64,000 nucleotides of DNA. Source: JBFXAF01 sp050184585 (GTDB taxonomy: Bacteria > Pseudomonadota > Alphaproteobacteria > Rhizobiales > Rhizobiaceae). The stretch is from the NCBI GenBank assembly GCA_050184585.1, contig JBFXAF010000007.1, positions 1 to 64,000 on the forward strand, given 5' to 3'. A model generated the notes under the pieces. That model ran no database searches. It was given only the letters and a program-made list of their open reading frames with translations, and was not told the origin of the DNA. This document shows, in pieces, positions 52,951-60,493 of this stretch; position 1 is the stretch's first letter, and each line of letters starts with the position of its first letter. The translations under genes were made by a program, and so were the position numbers.

Positions 52951-52970
52951 AATTCGCTGGAGTTTTCTTC

Positions 52971-53438
52971 ATGGCCGGGAAGATTGATGCACGACTGGCG
53001 AGCATGGGCATCGAGCTGCCGCTGGCGGTTACGCCATCGGCGAATTACGTGCCGGCGCGGCGGCTTGGCAACCAGATCTATGTTTCGGGCCAAGTGCCGA
53101 GCCAGGGTGGCAAGGACCTGTACACGGGCAAGCTCGGGTCGGATTTCTCCATCGAAGAGGGGCAGGCGGCGGCGCGACTTTGCGCCGTCAATATCCTGGC
53201 CCAGCTAAAGCAGGCGTTGGGTGGCGACCTCGACCGCGTCGTCGGCGTGATCCGCCTTGGGGGCTTCGTGAACGCCGAGCCGAGTTTCGGCGACCACCCC
53301 AAGGTGATCAACGGCGCATCGGACCTGATGGTAGAGGTCTTCGGCGAAACGGGACGGCATGCGAGGGCGGCCGTCGGCTGCTACTCGCTACCGCGCAACG
53401 TTCCGGTTGAGATCGACGCGATCTTCGAGGTCGACTGA
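52971..53438 (+). CDS. RidA family protein (second, longer type)
   Basis: A 155-residue RidA-superfamily protein: MAGKIDARLASMGIELPLAVTPSANYVPARRLGNQIYVSGQVPSQGGKDLYTGKLGSDFSIEEGQAAARLCAVNILAQLKQALG and VGCYSLPRNVPVEIDAIFEV. The C-terminal Arg in LPRNVPVEI occupies the active-site Arg place. It is 20 bp after the GntR gene and probably shares its transcript. Handling of reactive imines from the pathway is likely. Confidence 0.86.
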   Translation: MAGKIDARLASMGIELPLAVTPSANYVPARRLGNQIYVSGQVPSQGGKDLYTGKLGSDFSIEEGQAAARLCAVNILAQLKQALGGDLDRVVGVIRLGGFVNAEPSFGDHPKVINGASDLMVEVFGETGRHARAAVGCYSLPRNVPVEIDAIFEVD

Positions 53439-53849
53439 GCCTGCCAGGCGGTGCCGTTTCTCCGCCTTGAGAGTACCTCATCGCCAGCTCGTCGCTTGCC
53501 GCGACGCCTGGCGAACAACTTTTCGTGTAATCCGCGATTCAGGAGCCGCCGATGGCTCCGCGGCGCATGATTTCGCTGGCGCACGAGGGCTCGGTATGGA
53601 TGCTCCAGCCAGTGCGAGCCGTGGGTGTCGGTTTGCAACTTGACAACCCCAATCTGTGATCTCACTATGAGATCAAAGTTGCTAGCCGTCGATCTGGGAC
53701 GCGGCCTCCCTGGACGGGTCCGAGCAACGGTCAGCTAGATAGGGAGGACCGACATGCTACCCTCTTCCTCCTTCGCATCGTTGAAGCGAGCGACCCTCAG
53801 CGGCTCTGCTTCAACGCCTGATTGATCTCTGCAGTTTGGTGAGGCCGAG
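53439..53849. other. Intergenic region before ABC permease gene
   Basis: About 410 bp. It holds operator site 4 (53657-53675). A 35-codon frame at 53552-53659 has an AGGAG motif but no recognisable similarity. No other gene is seen. Confidence 0.45.
53657..53675. promoter_or_regulatory. 19-bp dyad operator, site 4 (ABC permease operon)
   Basis: TGATCTC-ACTAT-GAGATCA is a perfect 7-5-7 inverted repeat, the best of the four copies, 174 bp upstream of the ABC permease start. Confidence 0.65.
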
Positions 53850-54680
53850 GTGGCGAGGACGGACGTGGTCGATAACGGCGTTGCAGGCGAAGGCCGGAAA
53901 AAGAGCACGATGCGCCGACGGTCCAGGGAGCCATGGCTGGAGCGATATTCCGCTCTGATGCTCGCGGCCGCACTGCTCGCGGCCTGGCAGATTTTCGTTC
54001 CCCTTTCGGGGACGTCGGAATTCATTTTGCCGACACCGCTGGCGATCGCCAAACGCATGGTCGCCGAGATCCCGCTGCTTTGGGAGCACACGCTGGTCAC
54101 CTTTTTCGAAGTCATCGCCGGCTTCCTGCTGGCGATCCTCGTCGGGATACCGATGGCGCTGGCAATCTTCTATTCGCGCGCCTTCGAGCGCGCGATGTAC
54201 CCGATGCTGGTGGGGCTGCAGACGGTTCCGAAAGTCGCGTTGGCGCCTCTGCTGGTCCTTTATCTGGGTTATGGGTGGGGCCCCAAGATCACCCTTGCCT
54301 TCCTGATCTCCTTCTTCCCGATCGTTATCTCGACCGTGGTCGGCCTGCAGACGCTGGACAAGAACCTGTTCTATCTCGTGCGGTCGATGGGCGCCAACGA
54401 GTGGCAGACCTTTCTCAAGGTCCGCCTACCCGCCGCGCTGCCAAGCATCTTCGGCGGGCTCAAGGTCGCCGTTTCGCTGGCAGTGATCGGCGCGATCATC
54501 GGCGAATACGTGGCTGCCGAACGCGGGCTTGGATACCTGCAGCTCCAGGCGAACTCGCTGTTCGACACCACGCTCAACTTCGCCGTCGTGGTGACGATCT
54601 CCGCGATGGGCGTGATACTCTACTTCCTGATCAACATGATCGAGACGCGCGTCACCTATCGGCGCGACGCCGCGAAGTAG
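53850..54680 (+). CDS. ABC transporter permease (SsuC/TauC-like)
   Basis: A 276-residue inner-membrane protein with six hydrophobic segments and the EAA loop region KNLFYLVRSMGANEWQTFLKVRLPAALPSIFGGLKVAVSLAVIGAIIGEYVAAERGLGYL. The family pairs with NMT1-type binding proteins, such as the one at 33643. It starts at GTG 53850 after GAGG and precedes the ATPase gene by 8 bp. No binding-protein gene is adjacent, so the transporter is split. Confidence 0.9.
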   Translation: MARTDVVDNGVAGEGRKKSTMRRRSREPWLERYSALMLAAALLAAWQIFVPLSGTSEFILPTPLAIAKRMVAEIPLLWEHTLVTFFEVIAGFLLAILVGIPMALAIFYSRAFERAMYPMLVGLQTVPKVALAPLLVLYLGYGWGPKITLAFLISFFPIVISTVVGLQTLDKNLFYLVRSMGANEWQTFLKVRLPAALPSIFGGLKVAVSLAVIGAIIGEYVAAERGLGYLQLQANSLFDTTLNFAVVVTISAMGVILYFLINMIETRVTYRRDAAK

Positions 54681-54688
54681 GATTGCGC

Positions 54689-55522
54689 ATGCCGATTGCA
54701 ACCGATCCCAGCGAGACGCCCATGAACGCCCGTATCCAGACCAGCGCGGCCGTCGACATCACAGGACTGTCCAAGATCTATCAGACTCGCGAGCAGGAGG
54801 ATGTCGTCGCCCTCGACGAGATCGATCTCCGCTTCGAGCCAGGCAGCTTCGTCGCCGTCGTTGGTCCGAGTGGGTGCGGAAAGAGCACGTTGCTGTCGCT
54901 GCTGGCGGGCCTGACGAGCGCCTCATCGGGAAGGATCATGATCGACGGCGAGAACGTCGACAAGCCGCATCCCAAGATCGGCGTCGTGTTTCAGTCCGAC
55001 CTGCTTCTCTACTGGCGCACGGTGCTGGACAACATTCTGTTGCCGGTCGAGATCAAGAGGCTCGACGTGGCACGCTATCGCACCCGGGCGGAGGAACTGC
55101 TCGCGCAAGTGGGGCTTGCCGGCTCAGGCAAGAAGTATCCGTCCGAGCTTTCGGGCGGCATGCGCCAGCGCGTCGCCATCTGCCGGGCCCTCATCCAGGA
55201 GCCGGGCCTGCTGCTCATGGACGAGCCCTTTGGTGCGCTGGATGCGCTGACCCGTGAGCAGATGATCATGGACCTCCAGGTGATGTGGCTCAGGGCACGC
55301 AACACTGTCCTCTTCATCACCCACGATATCAACGAGGCGGTATTCCTGGCCGATCGCGTGCTGGTCATGTCGCCGCGCCCGGGCCGCGTCGACCTCGATC
55401 TGACGATCGACATTCCTAGGCCGCGCATGTGGCGGGAGACGCATGAGGACCCGGTTTTCCACGCCCATGTCCGCCAGATCCGCGACATATTCGAGGCCAA
55501 GGGCGTGCTTGTCGCACACTAG
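54689..55522 (+). CDS. ABC transporter ATP-binding protein (SsuB/TauB-like)
   Basis: A 277-residue ATPase. Walker A GPSGCGKST, Q-loop VVFQSDLLLYWRT, signature LSGGMRQRVAICRAL, Walker B LLLMDEPFGALD and the H-switch FITHDINEAVFLADRV are all intact. ATG 54689 is preferred (TAGGAT upstream); ATG 54722 is a possible later start. It drives the preceding permease. Co-regulation with the distant binding protein by the 19-bp dyad is proposed. Confidence 0.93.
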   Translation: MPIATDPSETPMNARIQTSAAVDITGLSKIYQTREQEDVVALDEIDLRFEPGSFVAVVGPSGCGKSTLLSLLAGLTSASSGRIMIDGENVDKPHPKIGVVFQSDLLLYWRTVLDNILLPVEIKRLDVARYRTRAEELLAQVGLAGSGKKYPSELSGGMRQRVAICRALIQEPGLLLMDEPFGALDALTREQMIMDLQVMWLRARNTVLFITHDINEAVFLADRVLVMSPRPGRVDLDLTIDIPRPRMWRETHEDPVFHAHVRQIRDIFEAKGVLVAH

Positions 55523-55714
55523 GTCGAGAACTCAGCACACGCGCGATTTCGATTTGAAGACGGGTCCGGCCGGCGCCATACGGCGTAGCGGTGTTCGATC
55601 CAATTCGCGTGATCAAGCATCACTCGGGACGCTCTCGAATTTCTCCGCCGTGCTCGTTGACTGCCAACCTATCGACAACACCTGCTCTCACTCGGCCGGG
55701 GCTGGCATCCTTCC

Positions 55715-55987
55715 TCAGTGAAGCACGATCTCGCCGGTGACGTTGCGCCATTCGTTCGGGGCAATCAGGCGGCGGTGCGAGTAGGTAATGGAGTGGAGTG
55801 GTCCGTCCAGTTTCGCCTTCCAGAACTCGATGAACCGGAACAGGATCGGAAACTTCGGCGCCAGATCGTATTCCTGCCAGACGAAAGTCTGGAGCATGTG
55901 TCGATGGTCGGGCATGCGGTACAGGATCTCGGCGGTGGTGAGGCCGTACCCCTTGAGCATCAGCTCCAACTCGGCGTGGTCGCGCAT
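55715..55987 (-). CDS. usg: Usg family protein
   Basis: A 90-residue protein matching the alphaproteobacterial Usg family: ELELMLKGYGLTTAEILYRMPDHRHMLQTFVWQEYDLAPKFPILFRFIEFWKAKLDGPLHSITYSHRRLI. The function is unknown. ATG 55987 fits the family start and has GGGGACA upstream. It is a single minus-strand gene between the ABC operon and the MFS gene, and probably marks the return to core genome. Confidence 0.85.
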   Translation of the reverse strand: MRDHAELELMLKGYGLTTAEILYRMPDHRHMLQTFVWQEYDLAPKFPILFRFIEFWKAKLDGPLHSITYSHRRLIAPNEWRNVTGEIVLH

Positions 55988-56134
55988 GGCGGTGTCCCCG
56001 GTCGCTGTTCTCCTTCCTCCCAACCCCAGAGTGCGCTTCGATCCTTAACCGTCTATTGACGCCGCGTGGATCGAGGCAGCGTGTTTTCTATGCCGATTCA
56101 AGAGCTTGTCCAAACAGTCATGTGCTGACACGGT

Positions 56135-57364
56135 TCAGATGGGCCAGCGTCGCGACAGCGAGGCCGCGCCCCAGAAACCAAGGCACAGCACGACCGCGCC
56201 AACGAAGATCGCGACCAGCACTGGAGCGTAGCCTCCGCCCTGGGCCCATAGCCATGCAGCCGCGAGCGGCGCCAGCGCCTGCGCAAGGTGCATGGGCCCA
56301 AGCAGCGCACCATTGACGGCTCCATACGCATCGCGCGACACCATCTCGGGCACCGCCAGCCCGCGGACGATGGTCATGATGCCGTTCGCCGCGCCATAGG
56401 CGATCGCCACCGTGGCGAGGAGGAGCATGTCCGGCGGCGCCAGCCATATTGCCGCGACCGCCAGCGGAAACACCAGGACGACCGCCGAACCAACCGCGCG
56501 AACGGGAGCACGCGGCGCGAACAGCCAAACGACGATCCTGCCGGCCACCTGCGCTGGGCCAATGACCGCCATGACAGCGACGACGCCAGGCGCGTCGAGA
56601 CCCTTTTCGAGGAGCAGCGGATAAAGGTGGAAGGTGAGCGCAGAGAACGCGGCCGAATATGCGACAAGCGCCAGCATCAGCATCCAGAACACCGGTTTGC
56701 GCAGTGCCTGGCCGACCACCTGACGTCCAGTCGCATGGAAGGCTTCGGGAGCATGGACCTGTGGGACACCAGCCCTGGCGGAATCGATCACCAGCCATTG
56801 CAGGCCGGCGCAAACGACGATGTTTATGGCCCCGAGCACGATGAGCGCGCCGCGCCAGCCCAGTCCGTCGACAAGCACCTGGATTAGGGGAATGAATACG
56901 GTGCTCGCGAAACCGCCCCACAGCGTCAGCGCGGTGATGCCACGCCGCGCATCGGCGGCGCCAACGTGGCGTGCAATGACCGCGAAAGCGGGTTCATAGA
57001 GGGTCGCCGCATGCAGGCAGCCTATCGCGGCGAAGATGACGTAGAAAACCGCGATCTCGGTCACCTGAGACCACGCGATCAGCAACAGACCCGCCGCGAA
57101 AGACCCAAGCGTCATCACGGCGCGTCCGTGGCCACGATCGATTGCGGCGCCGACGGGATAGGCCGCAAGACCAGCAAGCGCGAGACCGAGCGTCGCGGCG
57201 CCATAGATCTCGGGTTTCGACCAGCCGAGTTCCGGCCCCATCGCCTGGGCGACCAGCGGGAAACTGTAGAACAGCGAGCCCCACGAGCAGATCTGGGCGA
57301 CGCCGAGCAGGTTCACGAGCCGGCGTTCGGCGCGCCGGGCTTCGTCGACCGCCGGCACCGTCAA
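56135..57364 (-). CDS. MFS transporter
   Basis: A 409-residue 12-TM major facilitator protein with loop DRGHGRAVMTLGSFAAG after TM2. The substrate is not visible. The neighbouring arsR-arsC-aquaporin genes make arsenical or organoarsenical efflux (ArsK/ArsJ-like) a possibility, but no arsenic-binding cysteine pair was seen in it. A very short frame MQPGGCCGS lies just upstream on the same strand. It is divergent from the EamA gene. Confidence 0.8.
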   Translation of the reverse strand: MTVPAVDEARRAERRLVNLLGVAQICSWGSLFYSFPLVAQAMGPELGWSKPEIYGAATLGLALAGLAAYPVGAAIDRGHGRAVMTLGSFAAGLLLIAWSQVTEIAVFYVIFAAIGCLHAATLYEPAFAVIARHVGAADARRGITALTLWGGFASTVFIPLIQVLVDGLGWRGALIVLGAINIVVCAGLQWLVIDSARAGVPQVHAPEAFHATGRQVVGQALRKPVFWMLMLALVAYSAAFSALTFHLYPLLLEKGLDAPGVVAVMAVIGPAQVAGRIVVWLFAPRAPVRAVGSAVVLVFPLAVAAIWLAPPDMLLLATVAIAYGAANGIMTIVRGLAVPEMVSRDAYGAVNGALLGPMHLAQALAPLAAAWLWAQGGGYAPVLVAIFVGAVVLCLGFWGAASLSRRWPI

Positions 57365-57549
57365 GCCGGCATGCTCGGATGTAGTTGGCGCATGTCGGCC
57401 TAGCTACCGCAGCAGCCGCCCGGCTGCATGGGCCTTTTTGAGCACTCGGTTGGCACAGTGGAGGGCTTGATGGTGCCTTGCCTCAGCCACTTGCGTGACG
57501 CCGCGAGCGGGCGCAGAACGCCTCGACCTATTTTGCCGGCCAGCAGACC

Positions 57550-58386
57550 TTGTCCTCCTTCGCCCTCGCTCTCGTCCTCTCGGCCGCGGTCCTCCACGCG
57601 AGCTGGAATGCCATCGTCAAGGGTTCCGGCGACCGTGCCGTCGTCTTGGCCGCCGTCGCCTCGATGCATGCGGTCGGCGGCGTCGTGCTGATCCTGATCG
57701 GCGATCCGCCGTCGCTTCCTTCGTGGTGGGCGATCATCATCTCGACACTCATCCACTACGGCTACTACGCGCTGCTGTTTCAGGCGTATCGTCTCGGCGA
57801 CCTGAGCCAGGTCTATCCGATCTCCCGGGGGCTGGCGCCTGCGCTTGTCGCCGTCGGTACCCTCGTGATCATCGGCGAGACGTTGTCGACGCTCGGCTGG
57901 ATCGGTCTGGCGGCGGTCTCCATTGGTATCGGCATTCTTGCACTCCAGCGCGGCGCCGCCAACGCCGACCGGACGGCGGTCCTTGCAGCGGTGGCGCTCG
58001 GCCTGACGATTGCCGCCTATTCCATCGCAGATGGCATCGGCGTGCGCGTGTCGCAAAGCCCGCTCGGATACATGGGCTGGCTCTTCCTGCTCGAGGCGCC
58101 GGTTGTGATCGCCGTGCTGTGGACCCGACGGCGCAAACGCATGCCGGTCGACTGGAGGTCGTTCGGCATAGGCGCGATCGGCGGCGTGCTCTCGGTCACG
58201 GCCTACGGCGTGGTGCTGTACGCCAAGACCATCGCGCCGATCGGCGCGGTCTCGGCGGTGCGGGAATCGAGCGTCATCATCGCTGCCCTGATCGGCGTCG
58301 TCATCTTCGGCGAGCGTCCCTGGAGTGGCCGTGTCGTGGCGGCCGCCGTGGTGGCCGCAGGCGTGCTCATGCTGGCGATATCCTGA
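57550..58386 (+). CDS. EamA/DMT-family transporter
   Basis: A 278-residue protein with ten hydrophobic segments in two EamA halves (LHASWNAIVKGSGDRAVV, FQAYRLGDLSQVYPISRGLAPALVAVGTLVIIGETLSTLGWIGLAAVSIGIGILALQR; second half VLYAKTIAPIGAVSAVRESSVIIAALIGVVIFGERPW). Members export amino acids or nucleotide-sugar-type compounds. The likely start is TTG 57550; no clear ribosome site precedes it. It is upstream of arsR on the same strand with an 82-bp gap, but may be independent. Confidence 0.82.
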   Translation: MSSFALALVLSAAVLHASWNAIVKGSGDRAVVLAAVASMHAVGGVVLILIGDPPSLPSWWAIIISTLIHYGYYALLFQAYRLGDLSQVYPISRGLAPALVAVGTLVIIGETLSTLGWIGLAAVSIGIGILALQRGAANADRTAVLAAVALGLTIAAYSIADGIGVRVSQSPLGYMGWLFLLEAPVVIAVLWTRRRKRMPVDWRSFGIGAIGGVLSVTAYGVVLYAKTIAPIGAVSAVRESSVIIAALIGVVIFGERPWSGRVVAAAVVAAGVLMLAIS

Positions 58387-58450
58387 ACTCAATCAGGCTC
58401 GACAAACCGTCACGAGACTGTCATCAGAATACCAGATAACACATCGATAT

Positions 58451-58458
58451 ATCCGGAT
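58451..58458. promoter_or_regulatory. Operator candidate before arsR
   Basis: ATCCGGAT is a perfect palindrome in an A/T-rich context (ATAT before, TTAT after), 10 bp before the arsR ATG. This matches ArsR-type short dyads overlapping their own promoter. Confidence 0.45.
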
Positions 58459-58468
58459 TTATAGAATC

Positions 58469-58801
58469 ATGAATCGCAACGCTGCCCTGGGGGCGCTGGC
58501 TGCATTGGGACAGGAGACACGCCTCGACGTATTCCGGCTGCTCGTGCGAGCCGGACAGGAGGGCCTGCCCGCCGGGGAGATCGCCGGACGGCTCGGCGTC
58601 GTGCAGAACACCATGTCGGCGCATCTGAAGGTGCTGTCGCATTCCGGCCTGCTGCGCGTCGGCCGGGAGGGCCGGACCCTCCGATATGCGGCCGACATGA
58701 CCGGGTTCCGCGACCTGCTCGCCTACCTGATGGAAGATTGCTGCAACGGCCGGCCGGAACTCTGCCGTCCGGTCATCGACGCCGTCACCTGCGGCTGCTG
58801 A
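58469..58801 (+). CDS. arsR: ArsR-family metalloregulator
   Basis: A 110-residue winged-helix repressor: LAALGQETRLDVFRLLVRAGQEGLPAGEIAGRLGVVQNTMSAHLKVLSHSGLLRVGREGRTLRY. The C-terminus has a Cys cluster EDCCNGRPELC and a final TCGC, close to the CC-x6-C thiol site of arsenite-sensing ArsR from Acidithiobacillus-type proteins. As(III) binding would release DNA. ATG 58469. It is followed by arsC 3 bp on, in one operon. Confidence 0.88.
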   Translation: MNRNAALGALAALGQETRLDVFRLLVRAGQEGLPAGEIAGRLGVVQNTMSAHLKVLSHSGLLRVGREGRTLRYAADMTGFRDLLAYLMEDCCNGRPELCRPVIDAVTCGC

Positions 58802-58804
58802 GGC

Positions 58805-59326
58805 ATGGAGCCCCGAATGCCCTCCAAACCGTTCAACGTGCTTTTCCTATGCACCGGCAACTCCGCCCGCTCGATCCTTGCCGAGGCGATCCTCAAGAGG
58901 GTAGGGGCAGGCCGTTTCGCGGCCTACTCCGCCGGATCGCATCCAAAGGGGGAGGTTCACGCATTCGCCATCCATCTCTTGAAGCGCCTCAACCATGACA
59001 CCGGCTTCGCCCGTTCGAAGAACTGGGAGGAATTCGCGGTCCCGGGCGCGCCGGTTATGGATTTCGTCTTCACCGTTTGCGACAACGCGGCGGCCGAAAG
59101 CTGCCCGGTCTGGCCTGGACAGCCGATGACAGCCCACTGGGGCGTACCGGACCCGGCCGCCGCCGAAGGGACCGAGGCGGAGCGCCATCTCGCCTTTGCC
59201 GAAGCCTACCGGATGCTCAACGCGCGCATCGCCGCCTTTACGAGCCTGCCGCTCGCTTCGCTGGACCGGATGGCGCTGAAGCAGCGCCTCGACGACATCG
59301 GTCGCACCATGTCGCAGGTCGGCTGA
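58805..59326 (+). CDS. arsC: Arsenate reductase ArsC (low-molecular-weight phosphatase type)
   Basis: A 173-residue protein. The phosphatase loop is LFLCTGNSARS (Cys-x5-Arg). Further redox cysteines are in VFTVCDNAAAESCPVWPG, and the Asp in HWGVPDPAAAEG matches the general acid. It reduces arsenate to arsenite. ATG 58817 (MPSKPF, with GGAG upstream) is a possible start. The product would leave through the next gene, an aquaporin-like channel. Confidence 0.9.
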   Translation: MEPRMPSKPFNVLFLCTGNSARSILAEAILKRVGAGRFAAYSAGSHPKGEVHAFAIHLLKRLNHDTGFARSKNWEEFAVPGAPVMDFVFTVCDNAAAESCPVWPGQPMTAHWGVPDPAAAEGTEAERHLAFAEAYRMLNARIAAFTSLPLASLDRMALKQRLDDIGRTMSQVG

Positions 59327-60021
59327 TGCCCGCCATCGGGCGACGGAGCGCCGCCGAAGCGCTCGGCACGGCCGTGCTGTCCACGACGGTGATCGGATCG
59401 GGCATCATGGCGGATCGGCTCACAGAGGATACTGCCCTTGCGCTCCTGGCGAACGCACTTTCCACCGGCGCGATCCTGATCGTGCTGATCACAATCCTCG
59501 CGCCGCTCTCGGGGGCGCATCTAAATCCTGTCGTCACGCTGGTCGCCGCGCTGCGAGCCAAGCTCACGCCGCGCGACTGCGCTGCCTATATGGCCGCGCA
59601 GATCGCCGGCGCCCTGGCGGGCGCGGTCGCGGCACACGGGATGTTCGACCTGGCGCTCGTCCAGGCGGGGTCGACAGCGAGGACCGGCGCGGGCCTCTGG
59701 TTGGCGGAGACCATCGCTACCGGTGGGCTCGTCCTGACGATCCTCCTGTCGGCCAGACGCCCGCCTGAGAGCGTCGCCTGGCTGGTCGGGCTCTACATCA
59801 CGGCGGCCTACTGGTTCACCGCCTCGACGTCCTTCGCCAATCCCGCGCTGACGGTTGCGCGCTCCGTCTCGGACACGTTCGCCGGCATCCGGATGATCGA
59901 TGCGCCGGCCTTCATCCTCTGCCAGATCGCAGGAGCGGCGGCGGCGCTCGCGCTCTTCAACTGGCTTGCCTCCGGCGACGAACCGGACGCCGCGCGTCCC
60001 GTTTCGAGGCAGGAAGGTTAA
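59326..60021 (+). CDS. Aquaporin-family channel (AqpS-like, arsenite efflux role proposed)
   Basis: A 231-residue MIP protein with six helices. The two signature boxes are SGAHLNPVVTLVAAL (NPV in place of NPA) and TSFANPALTVARSVSD (NPA). ATG 59326 shares one base with the arsC stop (TGATG), so it is coupled. In Sinorhizobium meliloti an AqpS in the arsR-aqpS-arsC-arsH operon lets arsenite out; the same role is likely. An ArsH gene is not seen here. Confidence 0.85.
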   Translation: MPAIGRRSAAEALGTAVLSTTVIGSGIMADRLTEDTALALLANALSTGAILIVLITILAPLSGAHLNPVVTLVAALRAKLTPRDCAAYMAAQIAGALAGAVAAHGMFDLALVQAGSTARTGAGLWLAETIATGGLVLTILLSARRPPESVAWLVGLYITAAYWFTASTSFANPALTVARSVSDTFAGIRMIDAPAFILCQIAGAAAALALFNWLASGDEPDAARPVSRQEG

Positions 60022-60133
60022 CGCCTCGCACCTGCCGTCCACTTCATGATGCTTTGCTGAAATGCTCATATGGTGCAGACACGCAGCCGCGACACAAGAT
60101 CCTGTACGGAACAAATCGGGAAGCAGCTGAAAA

Positions 60134-60175
60134 CAGTGATTCGTCGCCCCTTCGTTCCGCCTTTGAGCCAAACGT
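60134..60175 (+). repeat. 42-bp direct repeat, copy 1
   Basis: CAGTGATTCGTCGCC, then a conserved TTCGTTCC and CCAAACGT at fixed spacing. It matches copy 2 at about 33 of 42 positions, 273 bp apart. Confidence 0.7.
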
Positions 60176-60437
60176 TAACGAAAACACCCTCTCAATGCGC
60201 GGCGGGCGCCTTCCGTGCTTCACGAATCATTAGCATTTCCAGTTGCTTGACGCGGACGATGCAGGCCATGTGCGAGAACCGGAGGCAAAGGTTAACGCGC
60301 CGCCGCCGGATCGATCGGTCGCCCGCAGCACCGATTCACGATCTGGGGACATTTCACAGGGTCGATGCAAGATGTTGGGGTGAACAAATCATGAATCGTT
60401 CCGAGTCAGTGATTCGTCGCCGATTCGTTCCAGACTC
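60138..60437. other. Intergenic region with clustered GANTC sites and GTTAAC boxes
   Basis: Eight GANTC (CcrM methylation) sites occur at 60138, 60224, 60333, 60393, 60403, 60411, 60422 and 60433, five of them within 45 bp. GTTAAC occurs near 60017, 60174 and 60291. No gene is seen in 60022-60493. This is far above the chance rate for GANTC and suggests methylation-sensitive control of the helicase gene. Confidence 0.6.
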
Positions 60438-60448
60438 GTTCCAAACGT
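60407..60448 (+). repeat. 42-bp direct repeat, copy 2
   Basis: CAGTGATTCGTCGCC, then TTCGTTCC and CCAAACGT at the same spacing as copy 1. It contains three GANTC sites and ends about 45 bp before the preferred helicase start. Confidence 0.7.
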
Positions 60449-60493
60449 AAATCCGTGAACCATCCGCCTGTTGCGAGCGGCGTTCTTTCCTAT

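Noticed and set aside
53552..53659. 35-codon frame with AGGAG upstream
   Set aside because: No similarity, and its stop codon lies inside the perfect dyad operator; chance frame is more likely.
60138..60437. GANTC-rich region as a replication origin
   Set aside because: No hemE, dnaA, repABC or DnaA-box array nearby; a regulatory role is the simpler reading.
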